The notes: a model not told the origin generated them from the sequence alone. Shown: positions 50,428 through 59,784, counted from the first letter of the stretch. The stretch: 64,000 nucleotides of DNA from Secundilactobacillus collinoides DSM 20515 = JCM 1123 (GCF_001435975.1 NZ_AYYR01000009.1:237672-301671), one strand, 5' to 3'. Numbers and translations: made by a program.

Positions 50428-52690
50428 AAAGGGACAATTCTATCAAGACGATGAGTTAGTTGAAGCCACAAATGTTAATCCTAAGAAGATTGAAGCAGGT
50501 CGGGCTAAAACTATGGCTTACAAAATCATTAAAGAACATAATACCAGTCATTCAATGACTGATTTACGGTTAAAATTTGATGCTATCGCTTCACATGACA
50601 TCACGTACGTTAGCATTATTCAGACCGCAAAGGCTTCAGGCATTGATCACTTCCCGATTCCTTACGTGCTGACAAATTGCCATAATAGTTTATGTGCAGT
50701 TGGCGGCACCATTAATGCTGATGATCACCGATTCGGATTATCGGCAGCAAAAAAATATGGTGGTATCTTTGTGCCGCCTCATGTAGCAGTCATTCACCAG
50801 TACATGCGAGAAATGATGGCTGGGGGAGGCAAAATGATTCTTGGTTCGGATAGTCATACACGATATGGTGCCCTTGGCACAATGGCCATTGGTGAAGGTG
50901 GCGGTGAGTTAGTTAAGCAACTGATGGGTAAAACATATGATGTTGCATATCCAGAAGTTGTTGCCATTCACTTAACTGGCAAGCCTAGACCAGGAATCGG
51001 ACCACAAGATGTAGCACTAGCGTTGGTAGGTGCAGTGTTCAATAAGCGGTTTGTTAAAAATCGGATTCTTGAATTTATCGGCCCTGGCATTCGCCAATTG
51101 GATCAAGACTTCCGTAATGGAATTGATGTGATGACTACTGAAACAACTTGTCTCTCATCAATTTGGGAAACAGATGATACAGTCAAAGACTGGCTCACAA
51201 TTCATGGACGAGCTGATGATTATAAGAAACTGACCCCTGAAGATGGTGCGTATTATGATCGTAGCATCGATATTGACCTGAGTAAGATTGAGTCCATGAT
51301 TGCTTTACCATTCCACCCAAGTAACGCATTCAGCATTCACGAATTGAACGCTAATTTGGATGACATCCTAGGCGAAGTTGAAGCCAATGGGGAAAAACAA
51401 TTAGATGGCAACGGTTTGCACTTGCAACTGCGAGACAAGGTGCATAATGGTCGTCTTTATGCGCAAGATGCTTCAATTGCTGGTTGTGCCGGCGGAACTT
51501 TTGGTAATATTCGCGCGGCTTCTCATATTCTTGATGGACATGCAATTGGAAGTAAAGATTTTGCTTTAACCATTTATCCGTCAAGTATGCCAATTTATCA
51601 GCGATTAGTTGATACGGGAGAAGCATCAACAATGATGACAGCTGGTGCAATATTTAAGACTGCTTTCTGTGGCCCTTGCTTTGGCGGCGGTGAAACGCCA
51701 GCTAATAATGCATTGTCTATTCGACACACGACTAGAAACTTTATTCACCGTGAGGGCTCTAAACCTCAAGAAGGGCAGCTTTCATCAGTGGCTTTGATGG
51801 ATGCACGTTCTATTGCAGCCAGTGCATTAAATGGTGGCGCAATTACGGCCGCGACAGATATTGATTTTAATGAGCCACATACACCTGTTTATAGTTTTAA
51901 CCCGAAGATTTATAATAACTTGATTTTCCATGGTGAAGGAAAGGCCGACCATGATCAACCATTATTATTTGGTCCAAATATTAAGAATTGGCCGAAATTT
52001 ACCGAGATGCCCGATTCGCTACTGGTTAAAGTCGCTGCATATTTGACAGATCCTGTAACGACGACTGACGAACTAATTCCTTCAGGGGACACCTCTAGCT
52101 ATCGTTCAAATCCTGAAAAGCTCGCAAGTTTTGCGCTTTCTAGAAAGGTACCAGAATATGTCGAACGTGCTAAGCTTATGCGCAGTGCAGAAACTCAACG
52201 TCGAGACGGTGGGGCTCAAACACAAGTTGATCCCGATTTAACGAGAGTGTACGATGGTTTTCAAAAAAAATTCTCTGATGTGCAACCCAACGATGTGATG
52301 TTAGGCACTATGATTTATGCGCATCGACCAGGTGATGGTTCTGCTCGTGAACAAGCAGCTTCTTGTCAAAAAGTCCTCGGAGGTATGGTCAATGTTGCTC
52401 GTGAGTATGCTACAAAGCGTTATCGTTCTAATCTTATAAACTGGGGCATTTTGCCACTGTTGAATCAAGACTTTAAAGCGGCACCTGATGATTTTCTGTA
52501 TTTGACCGGTATTCATGATTTTTTGGCGAATGCTGGTACACAATTAACTGGGTATTTGTTCCACGAAGGGAAGTGGAAGGACTATACGTTTGAAATTGGC
52601 GCGTTAACCGATGATGAACGTAAGATTCTTCTTTCAGGTTGTTTGATTAACCTAGATCGCAAAGAAATGCTGGCGAAAATTCATGGATAG
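50414..52690 (+). CDS. Second aconitase-superfamily hydratase (YbhJ-like)
   Basis: A 758-residue aconitase-fold protein resembling E. coli YbhJ, whose reaction is not established. Cluster cysteines appear to be Cys359 (AGCAGG, replacing GSCTN) and Cys420/Cys423 (CGPC). GSDSHTRYGALGTMAIGEGG near 144-163 is the substrate loop and the C-terminal PGDGSAREQAA matches the swivel-domain loop. The altered GSCTN motif and long N-terminus mark it as a separate subfamily from its neighbour. AGGAG stands 8 bases before ATG 50414. It overlaps both neighbours, so the three enzymes are made together. Confidence 0.82.
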   Translation: MLLHEKGQFYQDDELVEATNVNPKKIEAGRAKTMAYKIIKEHNTSHSMTDLRLKFDAIASHDITYVSIIQTAKASGIDHFPIPYVLTNCHNSLCAVGGTINADDHRFGLSAAKKYGGIFVPPHVAVIHQYMREMMAGGGKMILGSDSHTRYGALGTMAIGEGGGELVKQLMGKTYDVAYPEVVAIHLTGKPRPGIGPQDVALALVGAVFNKRFVKNRILEFIGPGIRQLDQDFRNGIDVMTTETTCLSSIWETDDTVKDWLTIHGRADDYKKLTPEDGAYYDRSIDIDLSKIESMIALPFHPSNAFSIHELNANLDDILGEVEANGEKQLDGNGLHLQLRDKVHNGRLYAQDASIAGCAGGTFGNIRAASHILDGHAIGSKDFALTIYPSSMPIYQRLVDTGEASTMMTAGAIFKTAFCGPCFGGGETPANNALSIRHTTRNFIHREGSKPQEGQLSSVALMDARSIAASALNGGAITAATDIDFNEPHTPVYSFNPKIYNNLIFHGEGKADHDQPLLFGPNIKNWPKFTEMPDSLLVKVAAYLTDPVTTTDELIPSGDTSSYRSNPEKLASFALSRKVPEYVERAKLMRSAETQRRDGGAQTQVDPDLTRVYDGFQKKFSDVQPNDVMLGTMIYAHRPGDGSAREQAASCQKVLGGMVNVAREYATKRYRSNLINWGILPLLNQDFKAAPDDFLYLTGIHDFLANAGTQLTGYLFHEGKWKDYTFEIGALTDDERKILLSGCLINLDRKEMLAKIHG

Positions 52691-53813
52691 TTTAGAAACA
52701 AAAGATGCAACAGCTCAATTTTCAGAATTATTAATACAAGAAAAAAAGCGTGAGACCGATTTGGCAAATCACAAATCACCACAGGTAAAAACGAATACAA
52801 TTGGGTTATTGCCTGGTGATGGGATTGGTCCTCGCTTGATGACACAAGCAAAACGCGTATTGAATCAATTACTGCAATCAGAAATTACGGCTGGCAATTT
52901 TAAAATGGAAGAGATTTCAGGTTGTACCTTAAATGATCGGTTAAAAGCGGGTCAAGCCGTTCCAAAAGACGTCCTTGAAAAAATTAAAACTTATCCAGTA
53001 TTACTCAAGGGACCAATGGCCACGCCTAAAGCTGGGGAAACCAGTAAAAATCTTGAAAGCGCTAACGCTAAACTTCGGCGCTCTCTTGATTTGTATGCCG
53101 CAATGAGACCAATGCAACTTGATAATGGTCGTGAATGGACTTTTTTCAGAGAAAACATAGAAGGTCCATACTTGTTCGGGAGTAAGGGTGTTCAAGTAGA
53201 TGACGAATTATCAGTTGATTTCGTTGTTCTAACTCAGACGGAGATTACGCGATTAGCTAAGCGTGCATTCGAATACGCTAAGAATCATGGTAAAACGGAT
53301 GTAGCAGTGGTTACAAAGGCAAACATCGTTAAGTTAACTGATGGCAATTTCTTGAAAACTTGCCAAGAAATTGGTAAAGGATATCCCGGTATTACGGTGA
53401 CACCCTATTTCGTAGATGCAATGGCAGCTAATCTGCATAATCCAGAGTTTGGTAATCAACTTCAGGTTGTTATCTTGCCAAATTTGTACGGGGATATCAT
53501 AACAGACATTGCGGCTCAACTACAGGGTGGCCTGGGGTCAGCGGGATCTGCTAACATCGGCGATGATTATGCCATCTTTGAAGCAATTCATGGCACCGCC
53601 CCGTGGCTGTTTGAACATCATCTAGAGGATTATGCTGATCCAAGGAGTTTACTCAGAGCTGTTGCAATGTTGCTTGATCATATTGGTTATGCTGAACAGT
53701 CGCAACGGCTAACTGATGGGTTAAATGGATTAAGCACTAATGCTGATTTGCCAAATGCAGACAACCATGTAACTACTGCTAACTATGTCACTACGTTATT
53801 AGAGAGATTATAG
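52683..53813 (+). CDS. Isocitrate/isopropylmalate dehydrogenase-family enzyme
   Basis: A 376-residue beta-decarboxylating dehydrogenase. LPGDGIGPRLM binds near the N-terminus; NLYGDIITDIAAQLQGGLGS is the family signature; HGTAP marks the adenine site. In the substrate region SANAKLRRSLDLYAAMRP aligns with the Ser-x-Asn...LR...YANVRP arrangement of isocitrate dehydrogenases rather than isopropylmalate dehydrogenase. The segment after HGTAP (WLFEHH) is unusual for NAD or NADP types. It overlaps the preceding hydratase by 8 bases. A tricarboxylic 2-hydroxyacid such as isocitrate or a homolog is the likely substrate. Confidence 0.83.
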   Translation: MDSLETKDATAQFSELLIQEKKRETDLANHKSPQVKTNTIGLLPGDGIGPRLMTQAKRVLNQLLQSEITAGNFKMEEISGCTLNDRLKAGQAVPKDVLEKIKTYPVLLKGPMATPKAGETSKNLESANAKLRRSLDLYAAMRPMQLDNGREWTFFRENIEGPYLFGSKGVQVDDELSVDFVVLTQTEITRLAKRAFEYAKNHGKTDVAVVTKANIVKLTDGNFLKTCQEIGKGYPGITVTPYFVDAMAANLHNPEFGNQLQVVILPNLYGDIITDIAAQLQGGLGSAGSANIGDDYAIFEAIHGTAPWLFEHHLEDYADPRSLLRAVAMLLDHIGYAEQSQRLTDGLNGLSTNADLPNADNHVTTANYVTTLLERL

Positions 53814-53928
53814 ATTTATCATTGAGAGATAATTGATAGGAAGCAGGGCGAGGGAGATTCCCCGCCTTACTTCATACCTTCACTTGTGAACAACCGAACT
53901 TATAGGCTAACGCTTGGAGGCGAACACC

Positions 53929-55359
53929 ATGAAGCTAGAATCAACTTCAGTCATTATTATTCTAGGTATCGTTATTGCTTACATTATTTTTACAGGTTAT
54001 TTAAGTGTCCGATGGAGTGGCAAAACAAACAGTGATTTCATGACGGGTAGTCATGGCTTACCAACTATTGTTGTTGGGGTGTTAATGATGTCCCAATTTA
54101 TTGGGGCAGTCACACTTGTTGGGACAGCACAAACTGCATTTACAAGTGGGGTAGCGGCATTTTGGTCTATCTTTGCAGCTGTTATTGGGTTTATCATTTA
54201 TGGTTTGTTTATTGTTAAAAAATTGTATGGAACTGGTGGGTTCACAATTTCCGGTATCTTGGAGAGTAAATTCGGTCCTTCAACCAAGTACATTGTTTCG
54301 ATTATCATGATCTATGCATTATTTTTAACCAATGTGGCTAACTACATCAGTGGTGCTAGTATCCTTGCCACCATTCTTGGTATTAATCTAACACTGGCAA
54401 TGGTTGTTGTTGGGGTTGTTGGCACATTGTATTTCTGTATTGGTGGAATGAAGAGTGTGGCCTACGTCACGATGGTGCACACGTTTGTTAAGTACCTTGG
54501 TTTAATTGTCACCTTAGTCGTCGCATTGATGTTAACTCATGGATTATCACCAGTTATTCATGGCCTGCCACACTGCTACTTCACCGGTTCTGGGAAAATT
54601 GGGTGGGCAACGATCATTGGCTGGGTCATTACTTCAACGGGTTCGATTTTTTCCACTCAGTATATCTTACAATCAATGTCATCTTCCAAGAGTGAAAAAA
54701 GTGCGCAACATGCAACATTTTTAGCTGCCGGACTTTCGTTACCTCTCGCTATTGTTTTAGCTTTAATTGGCGTTTGTGCGCGATTCTTATTTCCTAAAAT
54801 AGACAGTTTATATGCGCTTCCGGCTTTCTTAAGCCATATGAATGTGTTCGTTGCGGCGTTTGTTGCTACCGGATTATTGGCGGCGGTGTTCATTGCTGTT
54901 AGTGCGTTATCATTGGGCGCTGTGTCACTGATCGTTCAAGATTTTTATGTACCGCACTGGAAGCCGGAGCCCAAACAGCAACTTCGGACAACACGAATTA
55001 TTTCCGTAATTGTTGGTTTATTGCCACTGGTCTTTGCGTCCATTACACCGCAAGTTTTGTCGATGTCCTTTTTTACAAAGGCAGTTCGGGTTTCGATTGC
55101 TATCGTGGCAGTCATTGCCTTCTACTTGCCGCATTTTACGGATACGAAGGGTGCGAATATTGCTTTGGTCGGCACGGCAATCATCTCAACAGCCTGGTAT
55201 GTATTAGGAGATCCATTTGGAATCAACGATGTATTCGTCGCTTTACTGTCACCATTATTTATCATGGTGTTGTATAGCGGGGCTATGAAATTGATTGGGC
55301 GTTCAACCACTGGCAAGGCAGTGACGATTTCGGTGAAGAATGAGCATGTTTCAAAGTAG
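53929..55359 (+). CDS. Sodium:solute symporter (SSS family)
   Basis: A 476-residue transporter with about thirteen hydrophobic helices. The early FTGYLSVRWSGKTNSDFMTG followed by MMSQFIGAVTLVGTAQTAF is the family pattern around helices 1-3. The substrate is probably the compound processed by the hydratases and dehydrogenase upstream, imported with Na+. ATG 53929 has GGAGG 9 bases upstream. A GGCGAGGG...CCCCGCC hairpin (about 53847-53866) lies in the gap after the dehydrogenase gene and may adjust expression of the downstream half of the operon. Confidence 0.85.
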   Translation: MKLESTSVIIILGIVIAYIIFTGYLSVRWSGKTNSDFMTGSHGLPTIVVGVLMMSQFIGAVTLVGTAQTAFTSGVAAFWSIFAAVIGFIIYGLFIVKKLYGTGGFTISGILESKFGPSTKYIVSIIMIYALFLTNVANYISGASILATILGINLTLAMVVVGVVGTLYFCIGGMKSVAYVTMVHTFVKYLGLIVTLVVALMLTHGLSPVIHGLPHCYFTGSGKIGWATIIGWVITSTGSIFSTQYILQSMSSSKSEKSAQHATFLAAGLSLPLAIVLALIGVCARFLFPKIDSLYALPAFLSHMNVFVAAFVATGLLAAVFIAVSALSLGAVSLIVQDFYVPHWKPEPKQQLRTTRIISVIVGLLPLVFASITPQVLSMSFFTKAVRVSIAIVAVIAFYLPHFTDTKGANIALVGTAIISTAWYVLGDPFGINDVFVALLSPLFIMVLYSGAMKLIGRSTTGKAVTISVKNEHVSK

Positions 55360-55386
55360 AAGTACCAGACAGAAAAGGTGGAAATT

Positions 55387-56451
55387 ATGACTTATCAAAA
55401 ATATATTTATGTTGGTTGTCGCACAACTCAGAAACGGCATGCAATTGGCAAAGGTATTTCAGTATATGGTATTAACGAACAAGGAAACTGGGATTTAGTC
55501 GATATTAGTGGAAACTTGGAAAATCCATCATTCCTGACATTAGATAAATCACGCAAATTCTTGTATGCAATTCATGGGGATTTTGGCGATATTACGGCTT
55601 TCAAAATTTTAGCTGACGGTAAACTTGAGCAACTAAATACAATAACGTTAGATGCAAAAAATCCAGTACACGTCGTTGTTTCAGAAAATAATCGGTTTTT
55701 AATTGTACCATTTTTAACCAGTGGAGATGTGTATACGATCGAACGCGATGTGAAGTCCGGTGAGTTGCTTGGCGTAGCCTCTCATAAGGTCGTTGCTGGT
55801 CTCAAAGAAAATACGGTATCCCACCCGCATCAAATTTGTTTTGATGGAACTCAAAAACGTATTATTGTGCCTTGTCAAGGACGCGATGCTGGTCAAAGTA
55901 AGCTGGTCGTTTATGATTTTAATGAAGATACAGGCAAATTGATCGAGATTTTTGAACGAACAACTCGTTTGAAGGCCGAGGCACGGCATGCTGCTTTGCA
56001 TCCAAATGGTAAATTCCTTTATGTTGTAAGTGAACATGACAGCACAATTGCATTCTATGTTTACGACGAATTAAAAGGCACCATGATCCCGATTCAAATT
56101 TTAAGTACAATGCCAGATACTAAAACGGGTGATTGCTGGGCTAGTGGTGTTGCTATGGATAATGAGGGGAAATATATCTATGTGTCCAATCGAGCTGATA
56201 ATTCGATTACATGGTACAGTATCAATCAACGGACAGGCTACCTAACACTAATTGATAATGTGAGTTGCTTAGGTGTTCACCCCCGTTTTATCACCTTAGG
56301 ACCAGCGGGCAAACATCTTTATATTGCTAATAAAAACACGCACACCATTTGCAGATATACACGGGATGGACAAGGAAATTTGATTGAACCTAAATTAATG
56401 GCGGAGACGGGTAGTCCAACATGCGTGGCTTTTTCATGGATTGCAAAATAA
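55387..56451 (+). CDS. Lactonase-family seven-bladed beta-propeller protein
   Basis: A 354-residue protein of the 6-phosphogluconolactonase (Pgl/YbhE)-like lactonase family. Repeated blades are visible, for example FLTLDKSRKFLYAI, RHAALHPNGKFLYVVSEHD and VAMDNEGKYIYVSNRADNS. In this setting it may open or close a lactone of a hydroxy-tricarboxylic acid rather than act in the pentose phosphate pathway, since no pentose phosphate gene is near. AAGGTGG precedes ATG 55387. It follows the symporter by 27 bases and is followed by the response regulator after 32 bases. Confidence 0.83.
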   Translation: MTYQKYIYVGCRTTQKRHAIGKGISVYGINEQGNWDLVDISGNLENPSFLTLDKSRKFLYAIHGDFGDITAFKILADGKLEQLNTITLDAKNPVHVVVSENNRFLIVPFLTSGDVYTIERDVKSGELLGVASHKVVAGLKENTVSHPHQICFDGTQKRIIVPCQGRDAGQSKLVVYDFNEDTGKLIEIFERTTRLKAEARHAALHPNGKFLYVVSEHDSTIAFYVYDELKGTMIPIQILSTMPDTKTGDCWASGVAMDNEGKYIYVSNRADNSITWYSINQRTGYLTLIDNVSCLGVHPRFITLGPAGKHLYIANKNTHTICRYTRDGQGNLIEPKLMAETGSPTCVAFSWIAK

Positions 56452-56483
56452 ATGATTTTTATAGGGAAAGAAGGTGAGGCTCT

Positions 56484-57134
56484 GTGCATCGTGTTCTTAT
56501 TGCCACTGACTGCGCAATTACCAACGCAGGAATAACAGCCATTATTAATCAAATTCCAGGTTTTAATGTAATTGGACAGGTAACAAATGGATCTGATGCT
56601 GTTACTCGGGTTGCAAATGGCGCCATCAATCTCGCTGTTATCGACCTGTCAATGAGAGGTGAGAATGCGTTGTTTGTGCTAGAAAAACTGCATCGACGTT
56701 TCCCAAAAGTCGGCATTTTAGCCATGGATACTGTGAGCATGTTTAATCAACCTGCAGAAGCTATTCGCAAAGGGGCGTTAGCTTACTTATTAATGAATTC
56801 ACCAATAAAAGAATTTGGGAGAGCTATCAGTGCGGTCTCACAGGGTAAACTCTACCTTGATACTAATTTATTGATGAATAAAAGCGAAGTTGCACAACTT
56901 AATCATTGTCACGAACCTTCACAAACTTGCGGGTATGATACATTGTCAGACAGGGAACGCGAAGTTTTACCACTAGTCATCTTAGGGTACAGCAACAAGC
57001 AAATTGGACAGCGACTATTTATTTCGGTTAAAACAGTTGAATCCCATAAGGCAAATATTATGCGAAAACTGGCAGTAGACTGCCATTGTGATTTGATTAA
57101 GTACGCGATGCAGCACCATCTAGTGACATTTTAA
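56484..57134 (+). CDS. Orphan NarL/LuxR-type response regulator with atypical receiver
   Basis: A 216-residue regulator. The receiver domain (about 1-115) keeps the phospho-acceptor Asp54 in VIDLSMRG, but the acidic pocket is reduced (VLIATDC instead of two acids) and the conserved lysine is Met104 (YLLMNSP). The LuxR HTH (about 150-210; LSDREREVLPLVILGYSNKQ) is intact. No histidine kinase is nearby. It may act without phosphorylation or respond to a ligand. The start is GTG 56484 with AAGGTGAGG upstream. It is the last intact gene of the operon. Confidence 0.83.
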   Translation: MHRVLIATDCAITNAGITAIINQIPGFNVIGQVTNGSDAVTRVANGAINLAVIDLSMRGENALFVLEKLHRRFPKVGILAMDTVSMFNQPAEAIRKGALAYLLMNSPIKEFGRAISAVSQGKLYLDTNLLMNKSEVAQLNHCHEPSQTCGYDTLSDREREVLPLVILGYSNKQIGQRLFISVKTVESHKANIMRKLAVDCHCDLIKYAMQHHLVTF

Positions 57135-57144
57135 TAACAATCTT

Positions 57145-57170
57145 AAAAGTAGGCAATTAGCCTACTTTTT
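57145..57170 (+). terminator. Terminator of the aconitase-like operon
   Basis: Perfect 10-bp stem AAAAGTAGGC with GCCTACTTTT around AATTA, followed by more T, 10 bases after the regulator stop. Confidence 0.9.
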
Positions 57171-57203
57171 TGCGATAAAAGATAATTAAGGAGTGAACGC
57201 CTA

Positions 57204-58083
57204 ATGACAACATATGACATTTATTAAGTGGATGCTTTTACAAAGAATAAATTGGCTGGAAACCCCACAAGTATAGTCATGGATGCACGTGAGTTAACTG
57301 ATGATTAGATGATTCGAATTACTCGAGAAACGAACAATTCCGAAACTGCATTTATAATTCCAGAAAAAACAGATGAGTATGATGTTGAAGTTCGCTATTT
57401 TACACCTGCAGAAGAGGATCCAATTTGTGGATATGCCACGATTGCAGCACACTATATTCGTGCCAAACGATTAGGGTTGAAATCTAGTCGGGTATTAGCA
57501 AGAACCAAGGCAGGAATTTTACCTGTTGATATTACAGTGGCAATGACGCAGAGTCGAGCAATTTTGCTTGAGCCATTTGACAAAATACTAGAACAACAAT
57601 TATTAACTGCACTCAATATCTCAAAAGAAGATTTACTGCCAGAGTATCCCGTTCAAGTTGTATAAACAGGCCATTCCAAAGTTATGGTACCGTTGAATTG
57701 TTTATTGACATTAAATAGTTTAAAACCCAGTTTAAAAGGCTTAACGGCCCTAAGCAAACAAATTGGTTGTAATGGGGTTTATCCATTTTGTATTTCTAGT
57801 CAAGATCCTTTTGAAATTCGAGGACGAATGTTTGCGCCTATCTCCGCTAATAATGAAGACTCAGTTACCGAAAGTGCGAACGGTGAAGTTGGAGCATACA
57901 TGGTGTATCATGGATTAGCCAAAGTAAAGAATGGTACGTTCGAAATGACAGCAATTATGGGGAAAGATTTTGAAACGTCCGGGACGTGTTCGAGTCACTG
58001 TCAAAGTTGATGCGGGTTTACCAACGAAGGTTCAAATTACAGGTGAATCGGTAGTGGTTTTTAAAACGCGTGTTGAGTTGTAA
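57204..58083 (+). pseudogene. PhzF-family isomerase, inactivated by stops and a frameshift
   Basis: A PhzF/diaminopimelate-epimerase-fold gene of normal length but broken. Starting at ATG 57204 (AAGGAG upstream), the frame meets TAA at 57225, TAG at 57306 and TAA at 57663. Between them are clear family segments: VDAFTKNKLAGNPTS, RETNNSETAF (catalytic Glu region), CGYATIAAHY and TGHSKVMVPL. Near 57974 an extra A in an A run shifts the frame; the C-terminus RPGRVRVTVKVDAG then reads on to TAA 58081-58083. Two of the stops are single C-to-T changes from glutamine codons. Function before loss may have been an isomerase step linked to the neighbouring operon. Confidence 0.85.
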
Positions 58084-58362
58084 ATTAACACATTCTTTGA
58101 ATAAATAAATTTTGCTGATTCACTGGCAAGCTTTATTATTTAGTTATGATAATTAGCATTGGAATAGGAATGGTTACTAATAACTTTAATTATCTGGCTC
58201 AATGACGACTAAAATTAAAGAATTTGTGCGAGTCATAACCCCACATTGTCTCATGGCATCGTTCTATACTGGACATATGCAAGTCTTCAAATTTTAGATT
58301 CAGTAGGCAGCACACGCTGGGGGATATATTGTGTGTGCAGATATAAAAGGAGATAGTTTAGG

Positions 58363-59784
58363 ATGAGAGTAATTACGTCTAGCGGTTTAGTTGAAGGTCA
58401 AGCAGAAAACGAAGGTAACATTGCGTTCATTGGCATTCCGTTTGGCAAAGCACTTCGCTTCAAGCGACCAACTTCGTACCACGGTGACAAAAATAGTCCA
58501 GTTAACGTTAAAGATATTCAACCGCTTCAACCCACGGCAGGGTTTGACGCGGTTAATAAGACGGCGACTAAAGAAATTAAAAAAATGGATTTAATGAAAA
58601 TACCGGATGATGTGACCGTTGGTGAGAACTGTTTGAATTTGACGGTCACAACGCCGGATATTGAGGGGAAACTTCCTGTCGTTGTCGACTTCTTCGGTGG
58701 CGGTTTTGCGATGGGCGGCGACTTGCTCACGCCAACCATGAAGTGGCTCAAGGATGAAAAAATTGTTTACGTTCGGTTTAATTACCGTGTCGGTATCCTT
58801 GGCTGGGCACAACTTCCAGATATTGCCGATACAAACGTCGGCATGTACGATCAGAAATTGGCGTTGGAGTGGGTCATGACTAACATTTCCCGCTTTGGTG
58901 GCGATCCCGAACAGGTGACGTTGGTTGGCTCTTCAGCCGGCGCAAAATCAATCTCGGCGTTAATGGCATCGAATTTCTCTGTGATGGACAGCATTTCCAG
59001 AATCTGGACGGTCAGTGGCGGGTTTCAAGCCATTCGTGACATGAATACAGCCTCGAAGGTTAGTCAGAACTTTTTGGAAATTAACGCTATTACGCAAAAT
59101 GATTTGTTGGGTGCCAGTTCAAAAGAGCTGATGTCACTGCAACGCAAATTCAATGAACATGCCAATACGAACGATTTTGGCCCTGTTATTGACCGCGAAA
59201 CGATCAAGGAAGACTGGCGGGCTGTTTTGGATGACCGCTTGAACAAAACGCATTTGCACGCGATGGTGTCGTCCAGTGACCATGAATACGCAATGCAGGC
59301 GACACTTGCCGGCAACAGTAGAATCCAGCTGTCTGAAGACGCAAAGAATTTGTTTGGCAAAAATACCGACCTAGTCCTAGCCGGCGTTGACACTAAAGAC
59401 CAACTTGTCGATGCGTTAGGTAAAGCTATGTATCGGCTACCGAGTGACCGGACGGCAGAAATATACGCACAAAATACGAATACTTCAGTCTGGGTCTGCC
59501 ATTCCAATATGATTGGCGGTGTACACACTTCTGATGCAGCGGTTTTGAACATGGCTGAAGGGCTGACTACATTAACGTCACTGATTCAGGCGTGGCAAGG
59601 ACGGTTCCTGACCTTTGCAAAAACTGGCGTGCCTAATGGTTCTGGGGATGACGAGTTCGATTGGTTGAAATATCGGACTGAAACGCGGGTTTACGCACAA
59701 TTAGATCCTGATGGCCCAAAGTTAGCGGTTTTAGATGATGATGCACTGAAGAGTAAATTGCCTTTACAGGCGTTGGTACTGTAA
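58363..59784 (+). CDS. Type-B carboxylesterase
   Basis: A 473-residue esterase of the carboxylesterase/para-nitrobenzyl esterase type. The oxyanion loop is FFGGGFAMGG near 110-119, the nucleophile Ser191 lies in GSSAGA (usually GESAGA), and a candidate histidine is in GGVHTSD. It splits esters of unknown nature; phenolic-acid or short-chain esters are common substrates in LAB. AAGGAG precedes the ATG by about 11 bases. Its base composition is back to that of the window average, so it marks the right edge of the AT-rich island. Confidence 0.84.
   Translation: MRVITSSGLVEGQAENEGNIAFIGIPFGKALRFKRPTSYHGDKNSPVNVKDIQPLQPTAGFDAVNKTATKEIKKMDLMKIPDDVTVGENCLNLTVTTPDIEGKLPVVVDFFGGGFAMGGDLLTPTMKWLKDEKIVYVRFNYRVGILGWAQLPDIADTNVGMYDQKLALEWVMTNISRFGGDPEQVTLVGSSAGAKSISALMASNFSVMDSISRIWTVSGGFQAIRDMNTASKVSQNFLEINAITQNDLLGASSKELMSLQRKFNEHANTNDFGPVIDRETIKEDWRAVLDDRLNKTHLHAMVSSSDHEYAMQATLAGNSRIQLSEDAKNLFGKNTDLVLAGVDTKDQLVDALGKAMYRLPSDRTAEIYAQNTNTSVWVCHSNMIGGVHTSDAAVLNMAEGLTTLTSLIQAWQGRFLTFAKTGVPNGSGDDEFDWLKYRTETRVYAQLDPDGPKLAVLDDDALKSKLPLQALVL

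Noticed and set aside
57204-58083. Stop-codon readthrough or recoding in the PhzF gene
   Set aside because: Both TAA and TAG occur in frame and a frameshift is also present, so gene decay is more likely.
59064-59552. 162-residue minus-strand frame
   Set aside because: Antisense shadow of the carboxylesterase; no ribosome site and no recognisable family.
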